Assembly: GCA_041395105.1 (NCBI GenBank)
Contig: JAWLBB010000001.1
Coordinates: 62,001-126,000 of the forward strand
Direction of reading: 5' to 3'
Length of the DNA: 64,000 nucleotides
Source of the DNA: Opitutaceae bacterium
GTDB lineage: Bacteria > Verrucomicrobiota > Verrucomicrobiia > Opitutales > Opitutaceae
The notes under the pieces: generated by a model
The model's input: only the letters and a program-made list of their open reading frames with translations
What the model was told of the DNA's origin: nothing
Databases searched by the model: none
Translations under genes and position numbers: made by a program
Part shown: piece by piece, positions 33,132 through 41,474 of the stretch
Layout: each line of letters starts with the position of its first letter
Position numbering within the stretch: the stretch's first letter is position 1

Positions 33132-34058
33132 ATGCCGCCCCAGAAATCAGAGATCCACCGCACCCGGGGCATCCTGCTCCTCCTACTGGCCGCGCTGCTC
33201 TGGAGTCTCGGCGGAGTGCTGATCAAGTCGGTCTCCTGGCATCCGTTGGCCATTGCCGGAGTCCGCAGCGCGTTCTGCGCCATCACGCTTGTCCTTCTCG
33301 GCGGACGAATCCCTTTCACCTGGTCACTCTGGGAAATCGGAGGAGGCGTCGCCTACGCAACGACGGTTCTGCTTCTCGTTCTGGCCACCAAGCTGACGAC
33401 CGCGGCCAACGCCATTTTTCTTCAGTACACCGCCCCGATCTCGATCGCAATCCTCGCCCCATGGATCCTCAAGGAAAAGACCCGCGGGAGTGACTTCATC
33501 ACCATCCTGATCGTTCTCGGGGGGATGGCCCTCTTCTTCGTCGACGAGGTGGATCTGTCCGGCTTTCTCGGCAATGCCGCCGGGATTGTCAGCGGAGTCA
33601 GCTTTGGCCTCATGACCGTTCTTCTGCGCCATCAGAGGGACGCCTCTCCGTTGGCCTCCCTCGTCATCGGCAATGTCCTCGCCGCCATCGTGGGTCTGGC
33701 CTTCGTTCGCGCTCCCTTTCCGGAGCCCGGTGCATGGCTCATCCTGGCGGTTCTCGGCGTGGTGCAGCTGGGCCTGCCCTACTTCATCCTGACCAAGGCC
33801 ATCCGCCATGTCACCGCCATGGAGGCCTGCCTCATTCCCATGATCGAGCCGATTCTCAACCCACTCTGGGTCCTGCTCCTGATCGGCGAACGGCCGGGCC
33901 CCTATTCCCTGATCGGCGGAGCGGTCGTTCTCGGGGGCGTCACCCTGCGCGCGATTCTCGCGGTTCGGCGCGATCCGGTCCACCCACCCCTCCCGGCCCG
34001 GCCGACCACCGGCGCACCGCTCGATGCGGCTGTGGGGACCTCGTCAACCTCACCTTAG
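33132..34058 (+). CDS. EamA/DMT-family transporter
   Basis: Drug/metabolite transporter of 308 aa with ten predicted membrane segments in two EamA repeats (about 10-140 and 150-285). LLLLAALLWSLGGVLIKSVS near the start and AMEACLIPMIEPILNPLWVLL in the second repeat are typical. Members export amino acids or metabolites. It is followed after 3 bp by a GNAT acetyltransferase, so the two are probably one transcript. Substrate unknown. Confidence 0.88.
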   Translation: MPPQKSEIHRTRGILLLLLAALLWSLGGVLIKSVSWHPLAIAGVRSAFCAITLVLLGGRIPFTWSLWEIGGGVAYATTVLLLVLATKLTTAANAIFLQYTAPISIAILAPWILKEKTRGSDFITILIVLGGMALFFVDEVDLSGFLGNAAGIVSGVSFGLMTVLLRHQRDASPLASLVIGNVLAAIVGLAFVRAPFPEPGAWLILAVLGVVQLGLPYFILTKAIRHVTAMEACLIPMIEPILNPLWVLLLIGERPGPYSLIGGAVVLGGVTLRAILAVRRDPVHPPLPARPTTGAPLDAAVGTSSTSP

Positions 34059-34061
34059 CCC

Positions 34062-34601
34062 ATGCCTCCGCCCATCCGCTACCTCGCCGACGCCAACGTC
34101 GATCCCGTGACCGACCGGCAGATCCGGGACCTCCTGACCACCTGCTTCACCAAGGCTGAAGATGAGGTCTTCAAGCACCGCCGCTATTTCATCGAGCCCT
34201 ATCCCCACCGCTGGATCATCCGGGATCCCGATCCGGCCGGCCCGATCATCGCCCATATCGGAGTCCATGACAGAACGATGCGGGTCGGTTCAGGAACCCG
34301 TCGCTTTGCCGGGATTGCCGAAGTCTGTGTTCATCCGGGGCATCGGAGCCGGGGTCATGTTCGATCGATGCTGGCCGTCATCCACCCCTGGCTGGCCGTT
34401 CACGGATTTCCTTTCTCGATACTCTTTGGCGACCCGAACGTTTATCGATCCAGCGGCTACCGCGTCATCGACACCATTCGGATGAACAGGGATCCGGCCG
34501 ACCCGGACAGTCCGCGGAAAACGGTCACCGCCATGATCCGACCACTCACTGACGAGCCCTGGCCGGAAGAATCTGTTTACATTCCAGGCAACCCTTTCTG
34601 A
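34062..34601 (+). CDS. GNAT-family N-acetyltransferase
   Basis: Protein of 179 aa. The acetyl-CoA-binding motif A is seen as EVCVHPGHRSRGHVRSMLAV (about 88-107), where RSRGHV replaces the common Q/RxxGxG/A loop with His in place of the last Gly. A later strand has GDPNVYRSSGYRV, typical of acetyltransferases of the Eis/GNAT type. N-terminal residues 1-45 are mixed. Coupled to the EamA gene upstream. Substrate unknown. Confidence 0.8.
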   Translation: MPPPIRYLADANVDPVTDRQIRDLLTTCFTKAEDEVFKHRRYFIEPYPHRWIIRDPDPAGPIIAHIGVHDRTMRVGSGTRRFAGIAEVCVHPGHRSRGHVRSMLAVIHPWLAVHGFPFSILFGDPNVYRSSGYRVIDTIRMNRDPADPDSPRKTVTAMIRPLTDEPWPEESVYIPGNPF

Positions 34602-34662
34602 GAGTCATCACGGGAACGGACCCGACGAACCGACCCACTTTCCATCAACCCGATCCGAGACC

Positions 34663-36015
34663 ATGCCAACCACCCGCTATCCCACCCCTCTTGCCGGCCT
34701 CTGCACCCACGCCGATGGCGCCCGGGCCGGCCTCAGCGTGGACATCACCGTCAACCGGCTCCGGCGATACGTCTACCTCAAGAGCCAGCTTCTCTTTCTT
34801 CACGCCTCCCGCTTCAACGAGATACCGGAATGGGAGGTGAAGGGCGCCATTTCGCTGCATCTCTGGCAGGATGCCGAGCACGGCACGTGGTTTCGCAACC
34901 GGGTGACCGAGATGCGGACCCCCCCTCACAATCTGGACAAAGTGCCGGACCCCGCCCTCGCCGCTTTCATGGGCGAATTGATGCGTCCCGCTGACACAAT
35001 TGAGTTTCTCTTCGGGATCTACGGCCTGCTCAAGCCCGCGCTCATCGCGGCCTTCCGGAATCATCTCGCCCAGGCTCACCCCATCGCCGATCAACCGACC
35101 CGCCGTCTCCTTCAATTCGTTCTCATCGAGGAGGAGGCTCAGCTGGCCTGGGGACAGGATGCCCTCGAAAAGCTCTTGCACAGTGCCGGCCGCTCGCTGA
35201 CGGACACCTCTCTCGAAGCGTGGCGGAATCACCTGAATGACTACCTGGCCGCGGCCGGCGGCATCCATGGCGAAGACCCGAGACCGTCGGAGATACGATT
35301 GCCGCCCGCCAGGGCCGGCCAGCCTTCCACCCCGTCACCGACCCCCAGGAGGGACGCCCGATTCACGAATGTCTGGCGGTCCCGCGGTGTGGTCCCCGAT
35401 TCCACCCGACCGGTGCACGAACGCCTCTGGTGGTTGATGAACGTGCGACTGAACGAGATGCACGTCTCCGAACTGATCGCCACCGTCATCGCCGAATGGA
35501 AGGATCAACCGTGGGAATTTTATCACGACCTCAGCCGACATCTGTGGGATGAAACGCGGCACTGCATGCTCGGCGAGGTGGCTTTCGCTTCCTCAGGGAT
35601 CGATTTCACCGCGATCCCCACCCATATCGGCTTTGCGGAATATCCCAATCGGGAGCTCCCGCCCCCCGAGCGCTACGCCTTTCTCTGGGGGATCGAACAG
35701 GGCCTGATGGGCAAGACCGGCAAACCGGCCGAGGTCGCTCTCGCCCGCGCCGGTGGAGACGAACGCGCCACCGTCTTCCAGGATTTTGACTGGGCCGACG
35801 AAGTCCTCCATGCCGCCATCGGCCGCCGTTGGCTGGAGCCCCATTTCCAGAACCGCGAAGCGATGCTCGACGTCTACCAACGCATTCGACCGGCCTACGA
35901 CCGGATGAAAGAGGACGACCTCAAGCTTCCGGGCCGTGACTGGTGGCCTGCCTTTTACCGGAAACATCTCGAACCGAAGGACCCCCGGCTTGGTCAGACG
36001 ACCGAGATGAGCTGA
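34663..36015 (+). CDS. Unrecognised protein with two ferritin-like di-iron modules
   Basis: A 450-aa protein I cannot assign to a named family. Each half shows the helix patterns of a ferritin-like fold. First half: WQDAEHGTWF with Glu72 and His73, TIEFLFGIYG, and FVLIEEEAQLAWG (about 153-165). Second half: NEMHVSELIATVIAEW (Glu270), HLWDETRHCMLGE (Glu297, His300) and DWADEVLHAAIGRRW (Glu380, His383); the ExxH pairs are the usual di-iron ligands. A Pro-rich linker (about 205-235) separates the halves. No signal peptide. It stands before a Nudix hydrolase (opposite strand) and a PhyH-type dioxygenase. It may be an oxygenase, oxidase or metal-binding protein. Confidence 0.6.
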   Translation: MPTTRYPTPLAGLCTHADGARAGLSVDITVNRLRRYVYLKSQLLFLHASRFNEIPEWEVKGAISLHLWQDAEHGTWFRNRVTEMRTPPHNLDKVPDPALAAFMGELMRPADTIEFLFGIYGLLKPALIAAFRNHLAQAHPIADQPTRRLLQFVLIEEEAQLAWGQDALEKLLHSAGRSLTDTSLEAWRNHLNDYLAAAGGIHGEDPRPSEIRLPPARAGQPSTPSPTPRRDARFTNVWRSRGVVPDSTRPVHERLWWLMNVRLNEMHVSELIATVIAEWKDQPWEFYHDLSRHLWDETRHCMLGEVAFASSGIDFTAIPTHIGFAEYPNRELPPPERYAFLWGIEQGLMGKTGKPAEVALARAGGDERATVFQDFDWADEVLHAAIGRRWLEPHFQNREAMLDVYQRIRPAYDRMKEDDLKLPGRDWWPAFYRKHLEPKDPRLGQTTEMS

Positions 36016-36077
36016 TCGTCCGAAACCGGGTTCCCGGGGCCGCCGGCAACGGCGATCTGCATGGGGATCGACGCCGG

Positions 36078-36599
36078 TCAGGAGAGTTCGCTCTTCAGCT
36101 GATCAAAGGCGCGACGCATCGACTCGAAAGCGATCTCTTCGCGCTTCACATTCTGCCACGGCACGACAACCACGGATTCGACTTCCTCAAGCGCCACTGC
36201 CCCGTCAAAGGAGGCTACCCGGCAGAGAAAGAAGAGATCGAGGGTCGGGTAGGTGATTCCGCGGTAGACATAGAGATTGGGAAAGGAACCCAGATAACCC
36301 GCGATCGTGACATCCAGGCCTGTCTCCTCCCGAATCTCCCGCACCACCGCCTCTTCACCGGTTTCCCCGAAATCCAGGAAACCGCCGGGCGGCGACAGCA
36401 TGCCCTTGCCCGGATCCCGGGCCCGCCGCACCAGCAAGAGGCGGTCCGTCCCATCAAGGATGTACCCGGCCACGGCCGAAGCCGAATTGAGATAGAAGTG
36501 CAATCCGCAAGACCGGCAATCGAGCAATTTCCGGTCCTTGAGATCAAGGTCCTCCGAACCGCATTTGGGACAGAACCGGGCCTGCTCAGTGAGGAACAT
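36078..36599 (-). CDS. Nudix hydrolase with N-terminal zinc ribbon
   Basis: About 173 aa from the ATG at 36599; the frame is open to 36824 but similarity begins here. A zinc ribbon FCPKCG...CRSCG (about 8-33) precedes the Nudix domain, whose box is GGFLDFGETGEEAVVREIRE followed by ETG (about 72-94), with all catalytic Glu residues present. The layout resembles the C-terminal half of NADH pyrophosphatase (NudC), but the N-terminal domain of NudC is missing. It probably hydrolyses a nucleoside diphosphate derivative. Divergent from the PhyH gene with a 192-bp gap that shows nothing distinctive. Confidence 0.85.
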   Translation of the reverse strand: MFLTEQARFCPKCGSEDLDLKDRKLLDCRSCGLHFYLNSASAVAGYILDGTDRLLLVRRARDPGKGMLSPPGGFLDFGETGEEAVVREIREETGLDVTIAGYLGSFPNLYVYRGITYPTLDLFFLCRVASFDGAVALEEVESVVVVPWQNVKREEIAFESMRRAFDQLKSELS

Positions 36600-36791
36600 G
36601 AGGCAACTTATGACGGAAGAATCGCTTCTGGCGAGCGCTCCGATCGCCTCCCGGGCCGCGATTCGAACCTGTTCGCCCGGGATGCTGACAATGATGCTCG
36701 ATTTCCGACGGCGAATCATCAGATTCTCCGACCATTCCCAAAGCCCACACGCCCGTGGGACGGACCGATCGAGAACCTCACCCCTGCCTCC

Positions 36792-37580
36792 ATGCTGCCT
36801 CCGGAAAAATTCGCCCAATTCCACCAGAACGGATTTGTCAAAGGCACCCGCGTCCTGAACGAGGACCTTGTCGACCAGCTCCGCTCAGAGCTCGACCGCG
36901 TGATTCGCGAAAACGACCTGCCCGGTGAACGAAAAGCGGTCCATTGCAAGAACCTCAGCGGGGATGACTCGGCCCCCGTCTGGCAGATCGTCAATATCTG
37001 GGAGGCGAGCGACCCCTTCCACGACCTGATCCGCCATCCCACCATCACGGAGGAGATCGCCCAGCTGACCGGGGCGTCCGAGCTGCGCATCTGGCATGAC
37101 CAGATCCAGTACAAGCCGGCCGCCCGCGGAGGCGTCAATATGTGGCATCAGGACGCGCCTCTCTGGCCGATTCTGACCCCAATGATCCAGGTGACCGCCT
37201 GGATTGCCCTCGACGAAGTGGACGTCGACAACGGGTGCATGAGCATGGTGCCCGGATCCCACCTTTGGGGTGACCACATGAACCATCTGCGAACCTGGAA
37301 AGACTACCGCGCGGATGTTCCCGCCACCTTCGATGGACATCAGGTTGAGGTGCGGGCCTGTCCCGTGGCCAAAGGCGAGGTTCATTATCATCACGGCCTG
37401 ACCTGGCATGGCTCCCACGCCAACACCAGCGGCCGGCCCCGCCGGGCCATCGCCCTGCACTACATGCCCGGAGAGACCCGCTACGTCGCCTCCGGGAATC
37501 ATGTGATGAAACAATTCGTCGAGGTGGCCGACGGCGAGCCGATGAGCGGCAAGCACTTCCCCAAGGTCTGGCCACGCTAG
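36792..37580 (+). CDS. Phytanoyl-CoA dioxygenase (PhyH) family protein
   Basis: Fe(II)/2-oxoglutarate-dependent oxygenase of 262 aa. The iron-binding HxD is in MWHQDAPLWP and the distal His in HHGLTWHGSHANTSG, with Arg in RPRRAIALHYMPG for 2-oxoglutarate. AWIALDEVDVDNGCMSMVPG is the strand pair typical of the family. The start is taken at the ATG at 36792, which matches the conserved N-terminus; the frame is open further upstream without similarity and would overlap the Nudix gene. These enzymes hydroxylate small molecules; substrate not evident. Confidence 0.87.
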   Translation: MLPPEKFAQFHQNGFVKGTRVLNEDLVDQLRSELDRVIRENDLPGERKAVHCKNLSGDDSAPVWQIVNIWEASDPFHDLIRHPTITEEIAQLTGASELRIWHDQIQYKPAARGGVNMWHQDAPLWPILTPMIQVTAWIALDEVDVDNGCMSMVPGSHLWGDHMNHLRTWKDYRADVPATFDGHQVEVRACPVAKGEVHYHHGLTWHGSHANTSGRPRRAIALHYMPGETRYVASGNHVMKQFVEVADGEPMSGKHFPKVWPR

Positions 37581-37665
37581 CCCCTCGGCGATCCGGGTGG
37601 TGCGTCCCGCCGTCGTCTGGTCGGCACCCCCTCTGTTTCAGGTTGCCGTAAGCCGCAGTTGGCTG

Positions 37666-37691
37666 GAAACTTACAACTAATCGAGAGTTTC
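37666..37691. promoter_or_regulatory. Inverted repeat upstream of second ECF sigma gene
   Basis: GAAACT (37666-37671) and AGTTTC (37686-37691) form a perfect 6-bp inverted repeat with a 14-base spacer, about 70 bp before the sigma ATG. The first arm lies in GGAAAC, a sequence often seen as the -35 element of ECF promoters. A matching -10 element is not clear, so this is a weak candidate autoregulatory site. Confidence 0.3.
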
Positions 37692-37762
37692 TGCGACTCC
37701 TGACGCCGAAACCGTGTTCTGGTGGTTGATGAGATCAACTCACAGATCAGGGCCCAAAGCCA

Positions 37763-38320
37763 ATGACCGACTCAGCCAAATTCGAAGCTTTCATGCGGAG
37801 CTATCAGGACATGGTCTTTACCAGCGCAGTGCGCCTGCTCGGGAATCACGCCGAAGCCCAGGACATCGCCCAGGAAGTCTTTTTGAAGGCCTACGACCGC
37901 TTCGCACAACTCAGGACGAGTCCGACCGTCGGAGGCTGGCTCAAGACCGTGACGAGGAATCTCTGCCTGAACCACCTGACGCGTTACCGCAAGAGATGGC
38001 GGGTATTTTCGGACATGCGGCGAGAGAGCTCCGAGGAAGAAACGCGGTCCTACGAAGAGACCCTGCCCGCCCCCGACCATTCCGATGCCGACGAACGCAC
38101 CGCCCATCAACGGGAAATCCTGGAAGCCGCCCTGGCCGGGCTGCCCGAACCCCAAAGGGTGGCGCTCGTTCTCTATCACTACGAGGACATGCCCTACCAG
38201 GAAATCGCCGACCGCCTGAAACACTCTTTGAGCAAAGTGAAAACCGACATCGCCCGGGGACGAGAAACCCTGCGTAAGCGCCTGGAAACCCGCCGCCAAG
38301 AACTGGAGATCCCCTCGTGA
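37763..38320 (+). CDS. ECF sigma factor (second)
   Basis: 185 aa. Region 2 (about 12-78): AEAQDIAQEVFLKAYDRFAQ and TVTRNLCLNHLTRYRKRW. Region 4 (about 120-172): AGLPEPQRVALVLYHYEDMP and the HTH EIADRLKHSLSKVKTDIARG. The linker is acidic. Its TGA overlaps the GTG of the next gene by 4 bp, so the next product is probably the cognate anti-sigma or membrane partner. Part of a three-gene unit that includes a bactofilin/RDD protein. Confidence 0.92.
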   Translation: MTDSAKFEAFMRSYQDMVFTSAVRLLGNHAEAQDIAQEVFLKAYDRFAQLRTSPTVGGWLKTVTRNLCLNHLTRYRKRWRVFSDMRRESSEEETRSYEETLPAPDHSDADERTAHQREILEAALAGLPEPQRVALVLYHYEDMPYQEIADRLKHSLSKVKTDIARGRETLRKRLETRRQELEIPS

Positions 38321-38781
38321 CCCCAAACCATCATCTGCCTGACGATCCCGAACTGCACCGGACCCTGCGGGAGCTTCCCTCCCTCCGGGCGCCCGAAGGC
38401 CTCATTCCCGGGGTCATGTCGGCGATTGCCCGGCGGCAGACCGCCTGGTACCGGCGTCCCGCCACCAGTTGGCCGCAATCCCTCCAGTTGGCCTTTGTCG
38501 CCCTCACTCTTCTGGTTCTCGGCGGAGCCCTCTGGATCGCCCTCCACCATCTTCCCGCCTTCCAGCCAGTCGACCTGCAGAGTCTCTTCGCTGCTCCGAT
38601 CTCCAAGTTGATGGCCCTTTCCACCACCCTGGAGGCCCTTCTCAACGCCGGCAGCCTGGTTGGCCGGGTCGCCATCGGTCCAGCCCTGCTGATCATCGCC
38701 GCCGTCGCCAGCGTCTTCTACCTCGTCCTCTTCGGAATGGGCACAGCCCTCTGGCGAGCCACCCGACGCATCACAAACTGA
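38317..38781 (+). CDS. Probable membrane anti-sigma partner
   Basis: Unrecognised 154-aa protein started by GTG overlapping the sigma stop. The first 45 residues are cytoplasmic and helical with LRAPEGLIPGVMSAI, a segment often seen in short anti-sigma proteins. Two membrane segments follow (about 56-78 and 118-142). No zinc-binding HxxxCxxC motif. The position right behind an ECF sigma gene suggests it restrains that sigma, but sequence alone does not prove this. Confidence 0.65.
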   Translation: MTPNHHLPDDPELHRTLRELPSLRAPEGLIPGVMSAIARRQTAWYRRPATSWPQSLQLAFVALTLLVLGGALWIALHHLPAFQPVDLQSLFAAPISKLMALSTTLEALLNAGSLVGRVAIGPALLIIAAVASVFYLVLFGMGTALWRATRRITN

Positions 38782-38818
38782 ACGTCATCCGAGACAATTC
38801 CAACCGAACAGCCCCGCC

Positions 38819-40540
38819 ATGAACAAATCCACCCACCTGATTCTCCGGAAGCTTCTCCTCGTCCTTACCCTGCTCGCCATCCCGCCTCTGTTTGCCCAGG
38901 ACGAGCCGGCGGTGAAGGACCCGGCGCCAGTCACCTCGGAAGAGATCGCCCCCGAGGCAGAAGCTGCGCCCGATATTGAAACGGTTTCTCCCGTCGACAA
39001 AGCCGCAAACCTGGTTTCGGACCCGATTCCCGAAATGTGGGATGAAAAGGCAGAGGAAGCAAACTCGGACGAAGCCGGGATTGACGAATCCACCTCCGGG
39101 GCTCCTTCGCCGCCGGCACCGCCATCAACCGAGGAAATTCGACGGACCGCGATCAATGAAGTCGTCAAGATCTTCGACGACGCCGTTGTCCAGGCCAACG
39201 AAGTCGCCAGCGATTTCGTCGTCGTCATCGGCGACGGCCGGGTCGACGGTATGGTCAAGGGGGATGCCGTGGTCGTCCTCGGCAACGCCACCGTCAATGG
39301 TCAGGTCCAGGGCGACCTGGTCAATGTCATGGGCACGGCCGTCCTCGGTCCCCAGGCTGTCGTCAACGGTGAGGTCGTCGTCATCGGAGGAAAACTCATC
39401 AAGGCCGATGGCGCCGCCATCAAGGGCGCCACCACTCAGGTCTCCTTCCTGCCAAGCTTCCGGGATGGACAATTCGAATGGCTCTCCATCTGGATCCACA
39501 AAGGACTTCTCATGGGCCGCCCCCTGCCCCACGATCAAGGCTGGGCCTGGATCACCGCTGGCATTCTCCTGCTCATCGCCCTCGTCATCGCCCTGGTCTT
39601 CCGGCGCGCCATCGATGCCACCGTGGCGGTGCTCGAGCACCGCCCCGCCGCCGCTCTCCTGACCGGTCTCCTCGTCTGCATTCTCTCCGGACCGCTCTTC
39701 TTTCTCCTGCTCGTCTCGGTCATCGGGATTCCGATCATACCGTTCCTGATCATCGGCGTGAAGATCGCAGCCGTCTTCGGGATCATCGCCCTCTATCGCC
39801 ATGCCGGGCAGCAGTTCGGGCTGCGCTCGATGCCCGCACTGGCCCTCGTCGTCGGTGGAATTGTCTTCACCCTGCTTTACGCCGTTCCCGTCGTCGGCCT
39901 GCTCACCCTCCTGGTCGCCTCCATCCTCGGCACCGGCGCGACCTGCCTCGCCATGGTCCAGGGCCTCCGCCGCGAATCCACCGGGACATCCCCGGGATCG
40001 GCTCCAATGAGTCCGATCTCGCCGATCGCGAAAGCGGTCGCGACTCCGACAACGGCTGCATTGACCTCAACCGGGGAGGCAACCACCGGGCCGGGGACGG
40101 AAACGTTCGCCCCGGAAACCGACACCCCACTTCCGCTCGCGGCAGAAATCACCGAAGATCCCCTCATGGCGGTCCGGGTCGGTTTCTGGCCCCGCTTCGG
40201 CGCGACCGCCCTCGACTTCATCCTCATCGCCGGCCTGACCGCATTGACCGATCTTGACTGGATGCTGGGCTACCTCTGGCTCGGCTACCACCTGGTCTTC
40301 TGGGCCTGGCGGCAGACCACGATAGGCGGGATTGTCATGAACCTGAAGGTCGTGCGACTGGACGGGCAGAAACTCAGCTTCGGTGTCGTCGCGGTCCGCT
40401 CCCTCGCCAGCATCTTTTCCGGTCTCGTCGTCGGCCTCGGCTTCTTCTGGGCCAGCTGGGATGAAGAACGCCAGTCCTGGCACGACAAGATCGCCGGCAC
40501 CACCATCGTCCGGGTTCCCAAGGGGACGTCGCTCCTGTAA
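38819..40540 (+). CDS. Membrane protein: bactofilin-like repeats plus RDD domain
   Basis: 573 aa with a signal-like N-terminus (about 9-25) and an acidic, Pro-rich stretch to about 105. Residues 128-207 contain short repeats (VVIGDGRVDGMVKGDAVVVL, then GNATVNGQVQGDLVNVMG) like the beta-helix of bactofilins. Then come several membrane segments (about 240-390), a low-complexity Thr/Ala linker, and a C-terminal RDD domain (about 449-570) with PRFGATALDFILIAG and RQTTIGGIVMNLKVVRLDG. This domain set in one protein is uncommon. It is the last gene of the sigma operon, so its expression is likely tied to that stress response. Confidence 0.8.
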   Translation: MNKSTHLILRKLLLVLTLLAIPPLFAQDEPAVKDPAPVTSEEIAPEAEAAPDIETVSPVDKAANLVSDPIPEMWDEKAEEANSDEAGIDESTSGAPSPPAPPSTEEIRRTAINEVVKIFDDAVVQANEVASDFVVVIGDGRVDGMVKGDAVVVLGNATVNGQVQGDLVNVMGTAVLGPQAVVNGEVVVIGGKLIKADGAAIKGATTQVSFLPSFRDGQFEWLSIWIHKGLLMGRPLPHDQGWAWITAGILLLIALVIALVFRRAIDATVAVLEHRPAAALLTGLLVCILSGPLFFLLLVSVIGIPIIPFLIIGVKIAAVFGIIALYRHAGQQFGLRSMPALALVVGGIVFTLLYAVPVVGLLTLLVASILGTGATCLAMVQGLRRESTGTSPGSAPMSPISPIAKAVATPTTAALTSTGEATTGPGTETFAPETDTPLPLAAEITEDPLMAVRVGFWPRFGATALDFILIAGLTALTDLDWMLGYLWLGYHLVFWAWRQTTIGGIVMNLKVVRLDGQKLSFGVVAVRSLASIFSGLVVGLGFFWASWDEERQSWHDKIAGTTIVRVPKGTSLL

Positions 40541-40566
40541 TCCCGACAGCCCCGTGGAGCCGAGGA

Positions 40567-40628
40567 CTCCTGTCCGGCCAGAGGTTCCGTCTCGGCACCC
40601 GCCACTACAATCTACAAAGCCAGACCCT
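40567..40628. repeat. Left direct repeat flanking the AbrB-Doc module
   Basis: Runs from CTCCTGTCCGGCCAGAGG to CAAAGCCAGACCCT. It agrees at most positions with 41383-41445 (one or two gaps, a handful of substitutions). The two lie in the same orientation about 815 bp apart, on either side of the toxin-antitoxin pair. Confidence 0.8.
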
Positions 40629-40644
40629 GTTCGCATACCCGCGC

Positions 40645-40672
40645 TTGACGTTATAACTTCTGTGCATACATT
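40645..40672 (+). promoter_or_regulatory. Sigma-70-like promoter of the AbrB-Doc operon
   Basis: TTGACG (40645-40650), a 16-base spacer, and TACATT (40667-40672). The antitoxin ATG is at 40679, only 7 bases after the -10, and no Shine-Dalgarno sequence precedes it, so the transcript may be leaderless. TTATAAC in the spacer could be part of a site for the AbrB-type antitoxin. Confidence 0.55.
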
Positions 40673-40678
40673 GCGGAC

Positions 40679-40909
40679 ATGGTCCTGGAATTGAAATTGC
40701 GGAAGATCGGCAATTCGGTCGGCGTTATTCTCCCGAAGGAAGCGCTTGCCCATCTCGGAGCGGCCGAAGGTGACACTGTTTCGGTCACAGAGGGACCGGA
40801 AGGCAGTCTGCGATTCAGTCCGACCCGGGCGGAGGTCAATCGCCAATTGGAGGCGGTTCAGCAGGTCATGAGGCGTTATCGGCAGACTCTGCGCGAGCTG
40901 GCCAAGTGA
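40679..40909 (+). CDS. AbrB/MazE-family antitoxin
   Basis: 76-aa SpoVT-AbrB DNA-binding protein. The swapped-hairpin beta-barrel is seen as LKLRKIGNSVGVILPKEALA (about 5-24) followed by GDTVSVTEG. A helical C-terminal tail (about 50-76, RQLEAVQQVMRRYRQTLREL) is the expected toxin-binding part. Its stop overlaps the start of the Doc-type toxin (GTGA), a usual toxin-antitoxin arrangement. It would neutralise the toxin and repress its own promoter. Confidence 0.9.
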   Translation: MVLELKLRKIGNSVGVILPKEALAHLGAAEGDTVSVTEGPEGSLRFSPTRAEVNRQLEAVQQVMRRYRQTLRELAK

Positions 40910-41319
40910 AAGAGCCCGAATGGCTTTTCCCGGAGGCAGTCGCTGCCGCTCATGAACAGTCTCTGGCCCAATTCGGCGGCCAACCAGGGATTCGAGACCC
41001 GGGTATGCTCGACTCGGCCCTCAATAAACCGATCCACCTCTTCGTTTACGGCAAGAGGGATCTCTTCGAACTCGCCGCTGCCTATGGCTTCGGCATCATC
41101 GCGAATCATCCGTTTATCGACGGCAACAAACGGACTGGTTTTCTCGCCGCAGTGGTCTTCCTCGAACGCAATGGATACCGTTTCCACGCAAATGAAGCAG
41201 CCGCTGCTGTTGAGACGCTCGCCCTGGCCGCAGGAGAAACCTCCGAGACGGCTTATGCGGCCTGGTTGAAGGCGAACGCGAGCCGGATCAATCCAGGAAA
41301 ACGGAAACCCGGACGATGA
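40906..41319 (+). CDS. Doc-type (Fic fold) toxin
   Basis: Death-on-curing family toxin of 137 aa, starting at the GTG overlapping the antitoxin stop. The Fic/Doc active-site motif is HPFIDGNKRTG (68-78), with the Doc-like Lys in place of the Gly of AMPylating Fic proteins. In phage P1 Doc this motif phosphorylates EF-Tu and stops translation. GQPGIRDPGMLDSALNKP near the N-terminus is family-typical. Paired with an AbrB-type antitoxin. Flanking direct repeats suggest the pair moves or was inserted as a unit. Confidence 0.92.
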   Translation: MKEPEWLFPEAVAAAHEQSLAQFGGQPGIRDPGMLDSALNKPIHLFVYGKRDLFELAAAYGFGIIANHPFIDGNKRTGFLAAVVFLERNGYRFHANEAAAAVETLALAAGETSETAYAAWLKANASRINPGKRKPGR

Positions 41320-41382
41320 CCCGTCTTGATGACCCCAAGGGCACGTTCGTGCGGCAAGTTCGAAGCACCGAGGAGTCGCGGG

Positions 41383-41445
41383 CTCCTGTCCGCCCAGAGG
41401 TTCCGTCTTGGCACCCGTCAACCACAATCTACAAAGCCTGACCCT
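41383..41445. repeat. Right direct repeat flanking the AbrB-Doc module
   Basis: Starts CTCCTGTCCGCCCAGAGG and ends CAAAGCCTGACCCT; matches 40567-40628. A few bases before both copies, GAGC/CACCGAGGA also corresponds, so the shared block may be slightly longer. Directly after this copy the RHS-like gene remnant begins. Confidence 0.8.
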
Positions 41446-41474
41446 CTCCGTCCCTCCCGACCCTTTGGGATCCC

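Noticed and set aside
36650..36675. tRNA-like GGTTCGAATC on the minus strand
   Set aside because: The flanking five bases do not pair as a T stem, and no acceptor or anticodon arm can be formed around it.
38976..39662. Ser/Pro-rich frame inside the bactofilin/RDD gene
   Set aside because: Frame-shifted shadow of a gene with clear repeats and membrane segments.
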